Assembly (NCBI GenBank): GCA_046728115.1
Contig: JBKPDW010000197.1
Coordinates: 1 to 64,000 of the forward strand
Length of the DNA stretch: 64,000 nucleotides
Source of the DNA: CAVSWN01 sp046728115
Lineage (GTDB): Bacteria > Acidobacteriota > Vicinamibacteria > Vicinamibacterales > CAVVIG01
Direction: 5' to 3'
Of this stretch, positions 42,758-50,240 are shown one piece after another. The notes below the pieces were generated by a model. It made no database searches. It saw nothing but the letters and a program-made list of their open reading frames with translations, and had not been told where the DNA came from. A program made the translations under genes and the position numbers. The first letter of the stretch is position 1; each line of letters begins with the position of its first letter.

Positions 42758-42798
42758 CTTTCTCTTCCTGCTTGCTGTGACGCATCGCGTCGGTGAAC

Positions 42799-42827
42799 AA
42801 AAAAAAAGGCCGCGTATTGCGGCCTTT
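42799..42827 (-). terminator. Intrinsic-terminator-like hairpin in the csp leader
   Basis: Read on the minus strand: stem GGCCGC / GCGGCC (extended to nine pairs by AAA/TTT), five-base loop, then nine T residues (complement of the A run 42799-42807). It stands about 40 bases before the csp start codon and about 30 bases after the probable transcription start. It would stop most transcripts before csp unless relieved, so it looks like an attenuator. On the plus strand the following tract is only TTTCCCTTT. Confidence 0.7.
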
Positions 42828-42862
42828 CCCTTTCGGCGCCAGGCCCGCCCGGCGTCCACTTA

Positions 42863-42891
42863 ATAATACTGGACTTTGCCATCTATGCCAA
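42863..42891 (-). promoter_or_regulatory. Sigma-70-like promoter of csp
   Basis: On the minus strand TTGGCA (42891-42886) and TATTAT (42868-42863) are 17 bases apart, an optimal arrangement. The -35 element overlaps the first codons of purH on the other strand. Transcription would start near 42856 and give a leader of about 100 bases. Confidence 0.7.
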
Positions 42892-44513
42892 GAGCCCTGC
42901 TGAGCGTTTCAGACAAAACCGGCATCGTCGATCTCGGCCGCGGCCTCGCTGCCCGCGGCTTCGAGCTCGTGTCCACAGGTGGAACAGCGCGAACGATGAC
43001 GGCTGCCGGTCTTCAGGTGACCGGCGTGTCGGAAATCACCGGTTTCCCGGAGATGATGAACGGCCGCGTCAAGACGCTGCACCCGAATCTGCACGGCGGC
43101 ATTCTGGCGCGGCGCGATCGGCCCGACGACCTCGCGTCGCTCGACCGATTAGGTATCGGACTCGTCGATCTGGTTGTGGTCAATCTGTATCCTTTTGCGC
43201 AGGCGGCGGCCAAAACGGATACGCCGTTCGCTGCGCTCGTTGAGGAGATTGATATTGGCGGTCCGTCGCTCGTGCGCGCCGCAGCGAAGAACTTTCGCGA
43301 CGTGCTGGTCGTCGTCGACCCCGCGGACTATGCAGATGTGTTACGGGCGATAGACGAAGGCCCAACGCTCGAATTTCGCTTCGCGCTGATGCGGAAGGCG
43401 TTTGCGCATACGGCGCAATACGACACGACGATCGCGGCGACGCTGGCATCAATGGATGCAAAAAGCGGCGCCGTCGAACGCCTGGCAGGTTCGGCTGCGG
43501 CCGCGCGGTGCATCGACATTCGGAAGATTGGTGACCTGCGATACGGCGAAAATCCCCATCAGGAAGCCGCGTTGTACGCACTCGATGGAGCGCGGCCCCT
43601 CGACGCACTCCGGGTCGTCCCGAGCATCGTCGAGGGACGAGGCTTCGGCCGAGCGACCATCCTTCAAGGCAGGGCACTGTCGTTCACCAATCTCCTCGAT
43701 CTCGACGCCGCCCTTCGCATCGCCCTGGAATTCGACGAGGCCGCGGCTGTAGTCGTCAAGCACACAAATCCCTGCGGCGCCGCGACCGGCGATTCGTCGT
43801 GCGACGCGTACATTCGCGCGCGCGATGCCGACCGCCTGGCGGCTTTTGGTGGAATCGTCGCCCTGAACCGGCCGATCGACGTCGCCGCTGCGCAGGCCAT
43901 CGTGTCCACGTTTATCGAAGCGGTGATCGCGCCGGCGGTCGACGCCGAGGCACGCGAGATTCTCGGGAACAAAACGAACATGCGCGTGCTGACGGTCGAT
44001 TTCGCATCGCTCGCTGAAGGCGGTGTCGAGTACCGATCAATTCTGGGCGCGGTGCTCGCGCAGGAGCGCGATCGCGTCGTCGAAGCACGGCAGGCCTGGA
44101 CGTCGGGGTCGCTGCCGGACGGCATGCGCGTGGCGACACGACGGCCACCGTCCGTGGACGAGTGGGCGGCATTGCGCTTCGCGTGGCGAATCTGCGCGCA
44201 CGTGAAATCGAACGCCGTGATCTTCACCGACGCACGTCGAACACTCGCCGTCGGCGCCGGTCAGATGAGTCGCGTGGATGCGGTCAACGTCGCAGTGATG
44301 AAGGCCCAGGCCGCGAATGAGGTGCTGACCGGCTCGGTCGCGGCGTCCGATGCGTTCTTCCCGTTCCGCGACGGTCTGGATGCCGTGGCGAAAGCCGGCG
44401 CCACGGCGGTCGCGCAGCCGGGTGGATCGGTGCGCGACGCCGAGGTCGTCGCCGCCGCGGACGACCACGGTCTGGCGATGGTGTTTACCGGCAGAAGACA
44501 TTTTCGGCATTGA
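42885..44513 (+). CDS. purH: Bifunctional AICAR formyltransferase / IMP cyclohydrolase
   Basis: PurH carries out the last two steps of IMP synthesis. In this 542-residue protein the N-terminal IMP cyclohydrolase domain has ALLSVSDKTGIVDLGR, STGGTARTM, and GRVKTLHPNLHGGIL. The formyltransferase domain has DLRYGENPHQEAALYA near 215, VVKHTNPCGAA near 290 (catalytic K-H region), and AFGGIVALNRPID near 325. At residues about 242-252, RVVPSIVEGR is encoded by a palindrome and looks like an in-frame insertion next to ENPHQ. ATG 42885 is the usual start; TTG 42876 would add three residues. Confidence 0.94.
   Translation: MPRALLSVSDKTGIVDLGRGLAARGFELVSTGGTARTMTAAGLQVTGVSEITGFPEMMNGRVKTLHPNLHGGILARRDRPDDLASLDRLGIGLVDLVVVNLYPFAQAAAKTDTPFAALVEEIDIGGPSLVRAAAKNFRDVLVVVDPADYADVLRAIDEGPTLEFRFALMRKAFAHTAQYDTTIAATLASMDAKSGAVERLAGSAAAARCIDIRKIGDLRYGENPHQEAALYALDGARPLDALRVVPSIVEGRGFGRATILQGRALSFTNLLDLDAALRIALEFDEAAAVVVKHTNPCGAATGDSSCDAYIRARDADRLAAFGGIVALNRPIDVAAAQAIVSTFIEAVIAPAVDAEAREILGNKTNMRVLTVDFASLAEGGVEYRSILGAVLAQERDRVVEARQAWTSGSLPDGMRVATRRPPSVDEWAALRFAWRICAHVKSNAVIFTDARRTLAVGAGQMSRVDAVNVAVMKAQAANEVLTGSVAASDAFFPFRDGLDAVAKAGATAVAQPGGSVRDAEVVAAADDHGLAMVFTGRRHFRH
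43615..43640. repeat. In-frame palindrome TCGTCCC...GGGACGA inside purH
   Basis: Perfect 7-base arms TCGTCCC (43615-43621) and GGGACGA (43634-43640) around GAGCATCGTCGA. The word TCGTCCCGAGCNNNGTCGAGGGACGA is a dispersed palindrome that I recognise from many environmental bacterial genomes. Here it codes for RVVPSIVEGR within PurH. Confidence 0.6.
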
Positions 44514-44577
44514 TCACTCGGGCTCGCGCCCGGCTTGCCCGTAGCGCGAAGGCTTTAGCCGAGCGGCCGCGAGCGCT
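44514..44577. other. Convergent junction purH / heptose kinase
   Basis: Sixty-four bases containing GGGCTCGCGCCCG (44520-44532), a short hairpin, and TAGCGCGAAGGCTTTAGCCG (44543-44562), which holds the small dyad GGCTTTAGCC. No T tract. Probably a stop region for both transcripts. Confidence 0.35.
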
Positions 44578-45588
44578 TCACGCGTGCGGAACCGACGCGA
44601 TCAATTCTTCACGCGTGAGCGTCGCCGGACCGAACTTTCCAACGACGATGCCGGCGGCATGGTTCGCGAGTATCGCGGCCTCCGCCAGCGTTCCACCGGC
44701 CGCCAACGCCAGCGCGATGGTGGCCACGACGGTATCGCCCGCGCCTGTCACGTCGGACACTTCGCGCGCAACCGCGGGAATCGATGTCTCGATGTCTGGC
44801 GACGACAGCCACATGCCATGCTCGCCGAGTGTCATCAGCACGGCTTCGCATCGCACGCGCTCACGCAGCTCTCGTCCGGCCGCCCGGGCATCCTCGTCCG
44901 TGCGAATCCGACGGTGGGTGGCGGCTTCGGCTTCGTGAAGATTCGGCGTAACGAGAGCGGCTCCGGCGTAGCAGCCCACATGAGCGATCTTGGGGTCGAC
45001 GATCAGGGGACGTTCGCCTGAACGGCTCGCGCTCGGACGTCCCGCCGCAATCAGCGCCTCGATCACCGGCCGCGTGATCGTGCCCTTCAGGTAATCGGAG
45101 ACCAGCAGCGAATCGGCGTGCCGCGCGAGTTGGTTCACCCGCTCGATCACCGCACGGCCGACGTCGCCAGAGGCATCGCTGTCGGCCTCGTAGTCGATGC
45201 GCGCGACCTGTTGATTGCGTTCGGTCACCACGCGCACCTTCTCGGTCGTTGGCCGCTGCCTGTCCTCGACGAGTCCGTCGCACGCAATTCCTGCCGCCGT
45301 CAATTGTTCGCGAAGCTGCTCGGCCGCGCGATCCGCGCCGATCAGTCCGACGAGCAACAGACGCCCGCCAAGCGCCACGATGTTGTTCGCGACGTTGGCC
45401 GCACCGCCGAGCCGCACGTGCTCGGAGTGGAAGCGGACGATGGGAACGGGCGCCTCGGGCGAGATGCGCGTGACGTGCCCGACGATGAAACGATCGAGCA
45501 TCACGTCTCCGACGACCAGCACGCGGGTACCGGAGAACCGCGCGACGAGATCGCGAGCGCGCCGCGGGTCGAGGGAGGCGAACGTCAA
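44578..45588 (-). CDS. rfaE1: D-glycero-beta-D-manno-heptose-7-phosphate kinase (RfaE1/HldE N-domain type)
   Basis: A 336-residue PfkB-family kinase. GTRVLVVGDVMLDRFIVG near 20 and RISPEAPVPIVRFHSE then VRLGGAANVANNIVALGG are typical of RfaE domain I. The anion hole/catalytic motif is DVTGAGDTVVATIALAL near 275. It phosphorylates heptose-7-phosphate at C1, on the way to ADP-heptose for lipopolysaccharide core. The nucleotidyltransferase half (RfaE2) is absent. TTG 45588 is chosen as start: it overlaps the TGA of the upstream ligase gene (TTGA) and gives the family's usual length; longer frames overlap that gene. Confidence 0.87.
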   Translation of the reverse strand: MTFASLDPRRARDLVARFSGTRVLVVGDVMLDRFIVGHVTRISPEAPVPIVRFHSEHVRLGGAANVANNIVALGGRLLLVGLIGADRAAEQLREQLTAAGIACDGLVEDRQRPTTEKVRVVTERNQQVARIDYEADSDASGDVGRAVIERVNQLARHADSLLVSDYLKGTITRPVIEALIAAGRPSASRSGERPLIVDPKIAHVGCYAGAALVTPNLHEAEAATHRRIRTDEDARAAGRELRERVRCEAVLMTLGEHGMWLSSPDIETSIPAVAREVSDVTGAGDTVVATIALALAAGGTLAEAAILANHAAGIVVGKFGPATLTREELIASVPHA

Positions 45589-46769
45589 GTGCGGGCAGCC
45601 GAGGCGCGATCCGCCGCAGCCGGCAACGTCACCAGAATGAGGAATAGCATCAATACTTCGGAATCGCCAAAGTTGTACTCGAACATCCCCGCGATGAGGA
45701 GTGCGGCGACAACGGCCAGCGCTGCGGCGCTGAGGAACGGCTGGCTGCCGGATCGAAATCGTTTGAACAGGTCGCGACCGAGCGCGACGATGAACCAGAT
45801 CCAGATCGCGAGGGCGGGGAGGCCGCGCTCCGCCGCGATCTGCACGACGTTGTTGTGGAGGTGCGGGTTCACCTTGTTGACGGCGTCGGGCCCGCGGAAT
45901 TCCTCGTACCGCCGCTCGATCATGTTGGGGCCGACGCCTGTGAGCGGATTGGCCGCAATCATGCGGCCGCCTTCCCTCACCATCGCGACGCGGTCGAGAC
46001 GCGTCGGATCCTTCGCGTCGAACATCGAGATGAACCGCTGCGTGACCAGACGCGGCGCCAGCGCCAGGAACACGGCCGCGACAATCGGGATGATGGCGAA
46101 CAGCCGGAAGTCCTTCAGCGAAAACAGCAGCGCCGTCGCTGCGCAGACGCCGACGGCCGCACTTCGCGTCGAGGTCAACGCCACGGCCACGGCGAGCGCC
46201 GGCATCACGAGCGCGGCCCACAGACGTCCATACGAGAGAAAGAGGATGCGAGCCAGGGCGACGCCGATGATCATCATCAGCAGGCCCGAGTACGTCATGT
46301 AATGGCCAAGGAGTCCGCGCGGCCGCTGGCTGAGCTGATCCCAATGAAGGATCGCGTATTCGACGATGCCAATCACGGCGCTGGCCATGGCACACGAGAT
46401 GGCGATCGTCACCAGCGTCACACCGCGCGATCCTGACGCAAGCCTATAGGTCAGCGGGACCAGCAGGAACAGGACGAGCTGCTTGCAGTCGATGATGCTC
46501 GCCCGCGGATCGCTCGAGAACGCCGCCGAAACCAGCGTTGCGCCTGCATAAACGAGCAGCGGCCAGAAGAACGATGGCGCGTCGATCCGTTCGTGGCGCG
46601 CCAGGATGAGGGCCACCCAGCAGATGAGCGCAACCGTCAGCAGTATCTGGGCGGCGGCGATCGAGAACTGCAAGGCGCCGGCAATGCCGAACAGCGCGAG
46701 GACGCCGAAGTGCTCGAACGGATCCGCGCGAAGCGGCCGCGGCGCCTCCAGTGCGAGAGCGTCTGTCAT
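45585..46769 (-). CDS. O-antigen ligase / Wzy-type membrane protein
   Basis: A polytopic inner-membrane protein of 394 residues with about ten to twelve helices. The Wzy_C domain lies near residues 190-310, and a periplasmic loop carries NPLTGVGPNMIERRYEEF and HLHNNVVQIAAERG; the HxxHN-like histidine is characteristic of WaaL-type ligases. These enzymes join O-antigen or similar polymers to lipid A-core in the periplasm. ATG 46769 overlaps the preceding heptosyltransferase stop (ATGA); ATG 46781 would add four residues. A Wzy polymerase role cannot be excluded. Confidence 0.8.
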   Translation of the reverse strand: MTDALALEAPRPLRADPFEHFGVLALFGIAGALQFSIAAAQILLTVALICWVALILARHERIDAPSFFWPLLVYAGATLVSAAFSSDPRASIIDCKQLVLFLLVPLTYRLASGSRGVTLVTIAISCAMASAVIGIVEYAILHWDQLSQRPRGLLGHYMTYSGLLMMIIGVALARILFLSYGRLWAALVMPALAVAVALTSTRSAAVGVCAATALLFSLKDFRLFAIIPIVAAVFLALAPRLVTQRFISMFDAKDPTRLDRVAMVREGGRMIAANPLTGVGPNMIERRYEEFRGPDAVNKVNPHLHNNVVQIAAERGLPALAIWIWFIVALGRDLFKRFRSGSQPFLSAAALAVVAALLIAGMFEYNFGDSEVLMLFLILVTLPAAADRASAART

Positions 46770-47887
46770 CGTTCGAGACATTTTATCGCGGCCTCGACGA
46801 CCTGCCCCGGTTCAATGCGAGTCAGGCACCGGAAGTCGCCGGGTTCGCATACGCGTTGATCGCACGGGCGACAGGGCAGCCCGTGGACCTGCAGTGGAAT
46901 CGTGGTCAGTCCAGTGGGGCGCCACGGCGCCCAGGTTTCGGGCAGCGTGGGACCGTACATCCCGATGATCTTCACCGACGTTGTGGCGGCGACGTGGAGC
47001 GGGCCGGTGTCGCAGCCGATGTAGAGTGCCGCGCGCCGGGACAGCGCATGCAGTTGGTCGAGGGTCCAGTCACGCGGGTCGAGCACGGCTGCGCGAGCGG
47101 ATGGCGGCAGGCTGGCGCGCGCACCGGCGACGACCGTCGTGGCCGTGTCCTCGTCAGGACCAGCCACTACCACGAATCGTGTTCGATCATCAGCCGCGGC
47201 GATCTCGGCGATCGCCCGAACGAAGTAGTCCGCCGGCCAACGGCGGAAGTGAATTCGTGCGCCTACGTGCACGATGACAAGGCGATGTTCGGCGCCGATC
47301 TCGAGACCGCGCAGCCAGCAATCGATTGCGTCTCCTGCCGCTGGATCCGGCGTGAGTTCGATTGGGTGCGAATCCGGGGTTGGCCGCGGAATACCGAGGG
47401 GTTCGACGAGATCCCATTGATTGTCGACCGTGTGGCGCGGTCGAAGTTCGCGCGTCCGGCCGACGCGAACGGTGTACAACCACGCACGACCGGCGACTTC
47501 GTACCCGATGCGGATCGGCGCGCCGGATACCCACGTGAACCACGAGCTGCGCGGGCCGCCGTGAAAATCGATGGCCAGATCGTATCGGCGCTGCCGAAGC
47601 CAGAGCCCGAGTCCGATATCCTTGAAGAACCGACGCGGCGCCTCCGGGGCTTCCACGACGACCACGTCGTCGATGTTCGGGTTGCGCTCGACGATGGGCG
47701 CCGCAAGGGGTTCGACGAGGTAACTGATCGTCGCCGCCGGAAATCTTTCGCGGATGGCTCGTACTGCGGGTGTGGTCAGGACGACGTCGCCTATTCGGCG
47801 AAGGCGAACCAAAAGGATCCGCGAGAGTTGGCGGGTTGGTGAATTGAGATGTTGGCGGGTCGAGGGATTGCCTGGATCGGTATGCAC
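46766..47887 (-). CDS. ADP-heptose:LPS heptosyltransferase family protein (GT9)
   Basis: A GT-B glycosyltransferase of up to 373 residues. The N-domain starts ILLVRLRRIGDVVLTTPAVR, the GT9 hallmark; the C-domain shows IVHVGARIHFRRWPADYF and YIGCDTGPLHVAATTSVKII, with GMYGPTLPETWAPW near the end. It transfers heptose from ADP-heptose to the inner core of lipopolysaccharide at the cytoplasmic membrane. The first 20 residues (MHTDPGNPSTRQHLNSPTRQ) are encoded by a palindromic repeat array and are probably either a recent extension or untranslated; TTG at the ILL segment is another possible start. Confidence 0.85.
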   Translation of the reverse strand: MHTDPGNPSTRQHLNSPTRQLSRILLVRLRRIGDVVLTTPAVRAIRERFPAATISYLVEPLAAPIVERNPNIDDVVVVEAPEAPRRFFKDIGLGLWLRQRRYDLAIDFHGGPRSSWFTWVSGAPIRIGYEVAGRAWLYTVRVGRTRELRPRHTVDNQWDLVEPLGIPRPTPDSHPIELTPDPAAGDAIDCWLRGLEIGAEHRLVIVHVGARIHFRRWPADYFVRAIAEIAAADDRTRFVVVAGPDEDTATTVVAGARASLPPSARAAVLDPRDWTLDQLHALSRRAALYIGCDTGPLHVAATTSVKIIGMYGPTLPETWAPWRPTGLTTIPLQVHGLPCRPCDQRVCEPGDFRCLTRIEPGQVVEAAIKCLER

Positions 47888-47922
47888 TCGGTCACCAACT
47901 CACCGACTCACCAACTCGCCAG
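47825..47922. repeat. Palindromic array, CCAACTCACCGACTCACC class
   Basis: Plus strand arm one GAGTTGGCGGGTTGGTG with AGATGTTGGCGGGTCG (47825-47861); arm two CACCAACTCACCGACTC and ACCAACTCGCCAGC (47893-47924). It fills the gap between the Trm112-like gene and the heptosyltransferase on the minus strand and overlaps the annotated 5' end of the latter. The vocabulary is shared with 8553-8605. Confidence 0.7.
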
Positions 47923-48096
47923 CTAATCAGTCTCGATTGTGGCCTCATCGATCAACATGACCGGAATGTCGTCCTTGATCGGATACACACGTTTGCTCGT
48001 GGCGCACTTGAGGGCCGTGCCGTTCTTCACCAGCGTCACCGGTGTTTTGCAGTTGGGGCACGCGAGTATCTCGAGTAATTCAGGATCGACGGCCAT
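47923..48096 (-). CDS. Trm112/YcaR family small zinc-ribbon-like protein
   Basis: A 57-residue protein: MAVDPELLEILACPNCKTPV, then LKCATSKRVYPI and DDIPVMLIDEATI. This is the bacterial YcaR/Trm112 pattern, with one CxxC pair and a single later cysteine. Eukaryotic and archaeal Trm112 activates methyltransferases; the bacterial role is unclear. E. coli ycaR lies among lipopolysaccharide genes (kdsB, lpxK), and here too the gene heads a heptose/O-antigen operon, which supports a real functional link. It is divergent from the TPR gene at 48143. Confidence 0.85.
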   Translation of the reverse strand: MAVDPELLEILACPNCKTPVTLVKNGTALKCATSKRVYPIKDDIPVMLIDEATIETD

Positions 48097-48142
48097 GACG
48101 GGAATATATGACACCTTCCCGCATTTGTGGAACAATTCAAGT

Positions 48143-50155
48143 ATGAAATGGGCGTTTTGTCTTCCGGTGTTCCTCGCGTCTGTCGCGGTCGCAGCCGCCG
48201 GGCCCCAGGCTCGTCGCACGCAGACCTCAGCGTCGCAACCTGCATCAACCTCGACTGACAAAACAGCGGAGGCGTACGCGCAGTTCCTCATCGGACATCG
48301 GCTTGCTGAAAATGAGGATACCGCCGGCGCGATCGCGGCGTACAAGCGAGCAATGGAGCTCGACCCTGCGGCGGCAGATATTCCCGCCGAGCTCGCCGGG
48401 CTGTATCTGCAGGAGAACAAAGTTCAGGAGGCGATGGCCACGGCCGAGCAGGCCTTGAAAGTCGAAGCGACGAACCGCGAAGCCAACCGCGTCCTCGGGA
48501 TTGTGTACGCGGCGATGTCCGAGCAGGGCCGCGATCGTCAGTCGCGGAGCAATTCCTCCGATCAGTCCGAACAGTACGCCGCGAAGGCCATCGAACATCT
48601 CGAGCGCGCGATCGACAAGCCGGTTGGCGAACCCGATCCCAATGTCCGCGCCACACTCTCGCGTCTGTACGTCCGAACCCGCTCGTACGACAAGGCGATC
48701 AAGCTGCTCACCGATCTCGTCAACCAGGAGCCTGGTTGGCAGGATGGCCCGATGCTGCTGGCTGAAGCCTATGCGGGTGCCGGTCGCACCGCGGACGCGA
48801 TCACGTTCCTGGAAGAGCGTGGCGCCGACGATCCGAGGTTGCTGCCCGCGCTGGCAGAGTTCTACGAGCGTGAGCGACGCTGGACGGAAGCCGCCTCGAC
48901 CTATGCCAGCATCCTGCAGCGCGCGCCCCGAAGCATCGACCTGAAAACCCGGTACGCGCAGACGCTCTTGAACGCCGGCGGCCGCGAAAACGCCATGAAA
49001 GCCCGCGACGCGCTGGCCGACGTCGTGACAGCCCGTCCGACCGAGGCGTTGCCGCTCTATCTCCTCTCGCAGGCGCAACGCCGCTCTGGCGACGCTCAGG
49101 CGGCGGAATCGACGGCGCGACGGTTGATTGCGCAGAGCAAGAACAGCGTGCGCGGGTACTACGCGCTGGCCGAAGCGCTCGAGGAGCGCCACCAGTACCA
49201 GGCGATCGTGAACGAGCTGGCGCCGATCGTCGCACAGAATCGCGGGAAAGCCGATGACGGCTCGATGGAGGTCGGCGCGCTGCTGCCGCACCTCGGGTTC
49301 GCGTATCAGGAGCTGGGCGAATACGACAAGGCGATCGCCGCTTTCAGCGACGCCCGGAAATTGCTGCCGAAGGACCCGGCGATTGCCGGATACCTGGTCG
49401 AGGCGAACATCGCGGCCAAGAAGTACGCCGCCGCATTGGAAGCGGCAAAGTCGGCGCTCGTCGATAATCCGAACGATCTGCGGCTCACGCGGCTGCACGC
49501 ACAGACGCTGCGATTGACCGGCAAGGGCGATCAAGGCATTACGCAGCTCGAAGCCGCGGCGCAGGCGCACGCCGACGATCCGTTCTCATACGTCGTGCTC
49601 GCACAGGGCTACGTCGATGCCGATCGCGCTGCGCAGGCGATCAAGGTGCTGCAGGATGCGCAGCTGAAGTTCCCGGATGACAACGCCATTGCGTTCGAGC
49701 TCGGCGCGGCGTTCGACAAACAGAAGAAGTTCGCAGATGCCGAGGCGGCGTTCCGGCAGGTGCTCGACCGCGAGCCGGACAACGCCGCCGCGCTGAACTA
49801 TCTCGGCTACATGCTCGCCGAGCGTGGTGAGCGTCTCGACGAATCGGTCGGCTACCTGAAGAAGGCGTTGCAGATGGAACCGGACAACGGTTCCTATCTC
49901 GACAGCCTCGGCTGGGCCTATTTCAAGTCGGACAAGCTCGACCTCGCCGAGGACAATCTGCGGCGCGCAGCCGACCAGTTGAAGACGAACTCCGTGATCC
50001 AGGATCACTACGGCGACGTGCTGTTCAAGCTGGGGCGCTTCGGCGAGGCGATCGCGGCATGGACCCGTGCGCTGTCCGGCGACGGCGACTCAGTCGACCG
50101 CGGAGACATCGACAGGAAAATCCGCAGCGCGAAACAGAAACTTCCCAAAAAGTGA
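48143..50155 (+). CDS. Exported TPR-repeat protein
   Basis: A 670-residue protein with signal peptide (MKWAFCLPVFLASVAVAAA) and about fifteen TPR units over the rest: EDTAGAIAAYKRAMELDPAA near 55, ELGEYDKAIAAFSDARKLLP near 395, KFADAEAAFRQVLDREPDNA near 535, and LAEDNLRRAADQLKTNSVIQ near 615. The C-terminal part (NYLGYMLAERGERLDESVGY, later DHYGDVLFKLGRFGEAIAAW) resembles the TPR protein often encoded before lolB. It probably acts in the periplasm with the downstream lipoprotein. ATG 48143 is the first codon of the signal peptide; the frame open further upstream overlaps the Trm112 gene. Confidence 0.8.
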   Translation: MKWAFCLPVFLASVAVAAAGPQARRTQTSASQPASTSTDKTAEAYAQFLIGHRLAENEDTAGAIAAYKRAMELDPAAADIPAELAGLYLQENKVQEAMATAEQALKVEATNREANRVLGIVYAAMSEQGRDRQSRSNSSDQSEQYAAKAIEHLERAIDKPVGEPDPNVRATLSRLYVRTRSYDKAIKLLTDLVNQEPGWQDGPMLLAEAYAGAGRTADAITFLEERGADDPRLLPALAEFYERERRWTEAASTYASILQRAPRSIDLKTRYAQTLLNAGGRENAMKARDALADVVTARPTEALPLYLLSQAQRRSGDAQAAESTARRLIAQSKNSVRGYYALAEALEERHQYQAIVNELAPIVAQNRGKADDGSMEVGALLPHLGFAYQELGEYDKAIAAFSDARKLLPKDPAIAGYLVEANIAAKKYAAALEAAKSALVDNPNDLRLTRLHAQTLRLTGKGDQGITQLEAAAQAHADDPFSYVVLAQGYVDADRAAQAIKVLQDAQLKFPDDNAIAFELGAAFDKQKKFADAEAAFRQVLDREPDNAAALNYLGYMLAERGERLDESVGYLKKALQMEPDNGSYLDSLGWAYFKSDKLDLAEDNLRRAADQLKTNSVIQDHYGDVLFKLGRFGEAIAAWTRALSGDGDSVDRGDIDRKIRSAKQKLPKK

Positions 50156-50160
50156 ACGTT

Positions 50161-50240
50161 CCACCACGGTGGACCGGGGGGACGCGGAGGTCAACATCTG
50201 TGAGTCGCTTCCTCCGTGTCCGGTGTGTCCTCCGTGGCAG
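50161..50240. repeat. Palindromic array, CCACGGAGGACAC class, entering a coding region
   Basis: Arm one CCACCACGGTGGACCGG then GGGGACGCGGAGG (50161-50190); arm two CCTCCGTGTCCGGTGTG then TCCTCCGTGG (50211-50237). The final GCGGAGG of arm one is correctly spaced to serve as ribosome binding site for GTG 50200, and arm two is translated as part of the following signal peptide. Confidence 0.75.

Noticed and set aside
42799..42827. Terminator for the plus-strand genes before purH
   Set aside because: The uninterrupted T tract is on the minus strand; on the plus strand only TTTCCCTTT follows the stem.
42758..42859. In-frame extension of the cold-shock protein by 34 codons
   Set aside because: It would translate the leader hairpin; AGGAAG before ATG 42757 and the standard 67-residue length favour the short form.
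45589..46395. N-terminal extension of the heptose kinase frame to about 605 codons
   Set aside because: The extra part overlaps the O-antigen ligase gene in another frame and has no kinase homology; the TTG overlapping the ligase stop gives the normal size.
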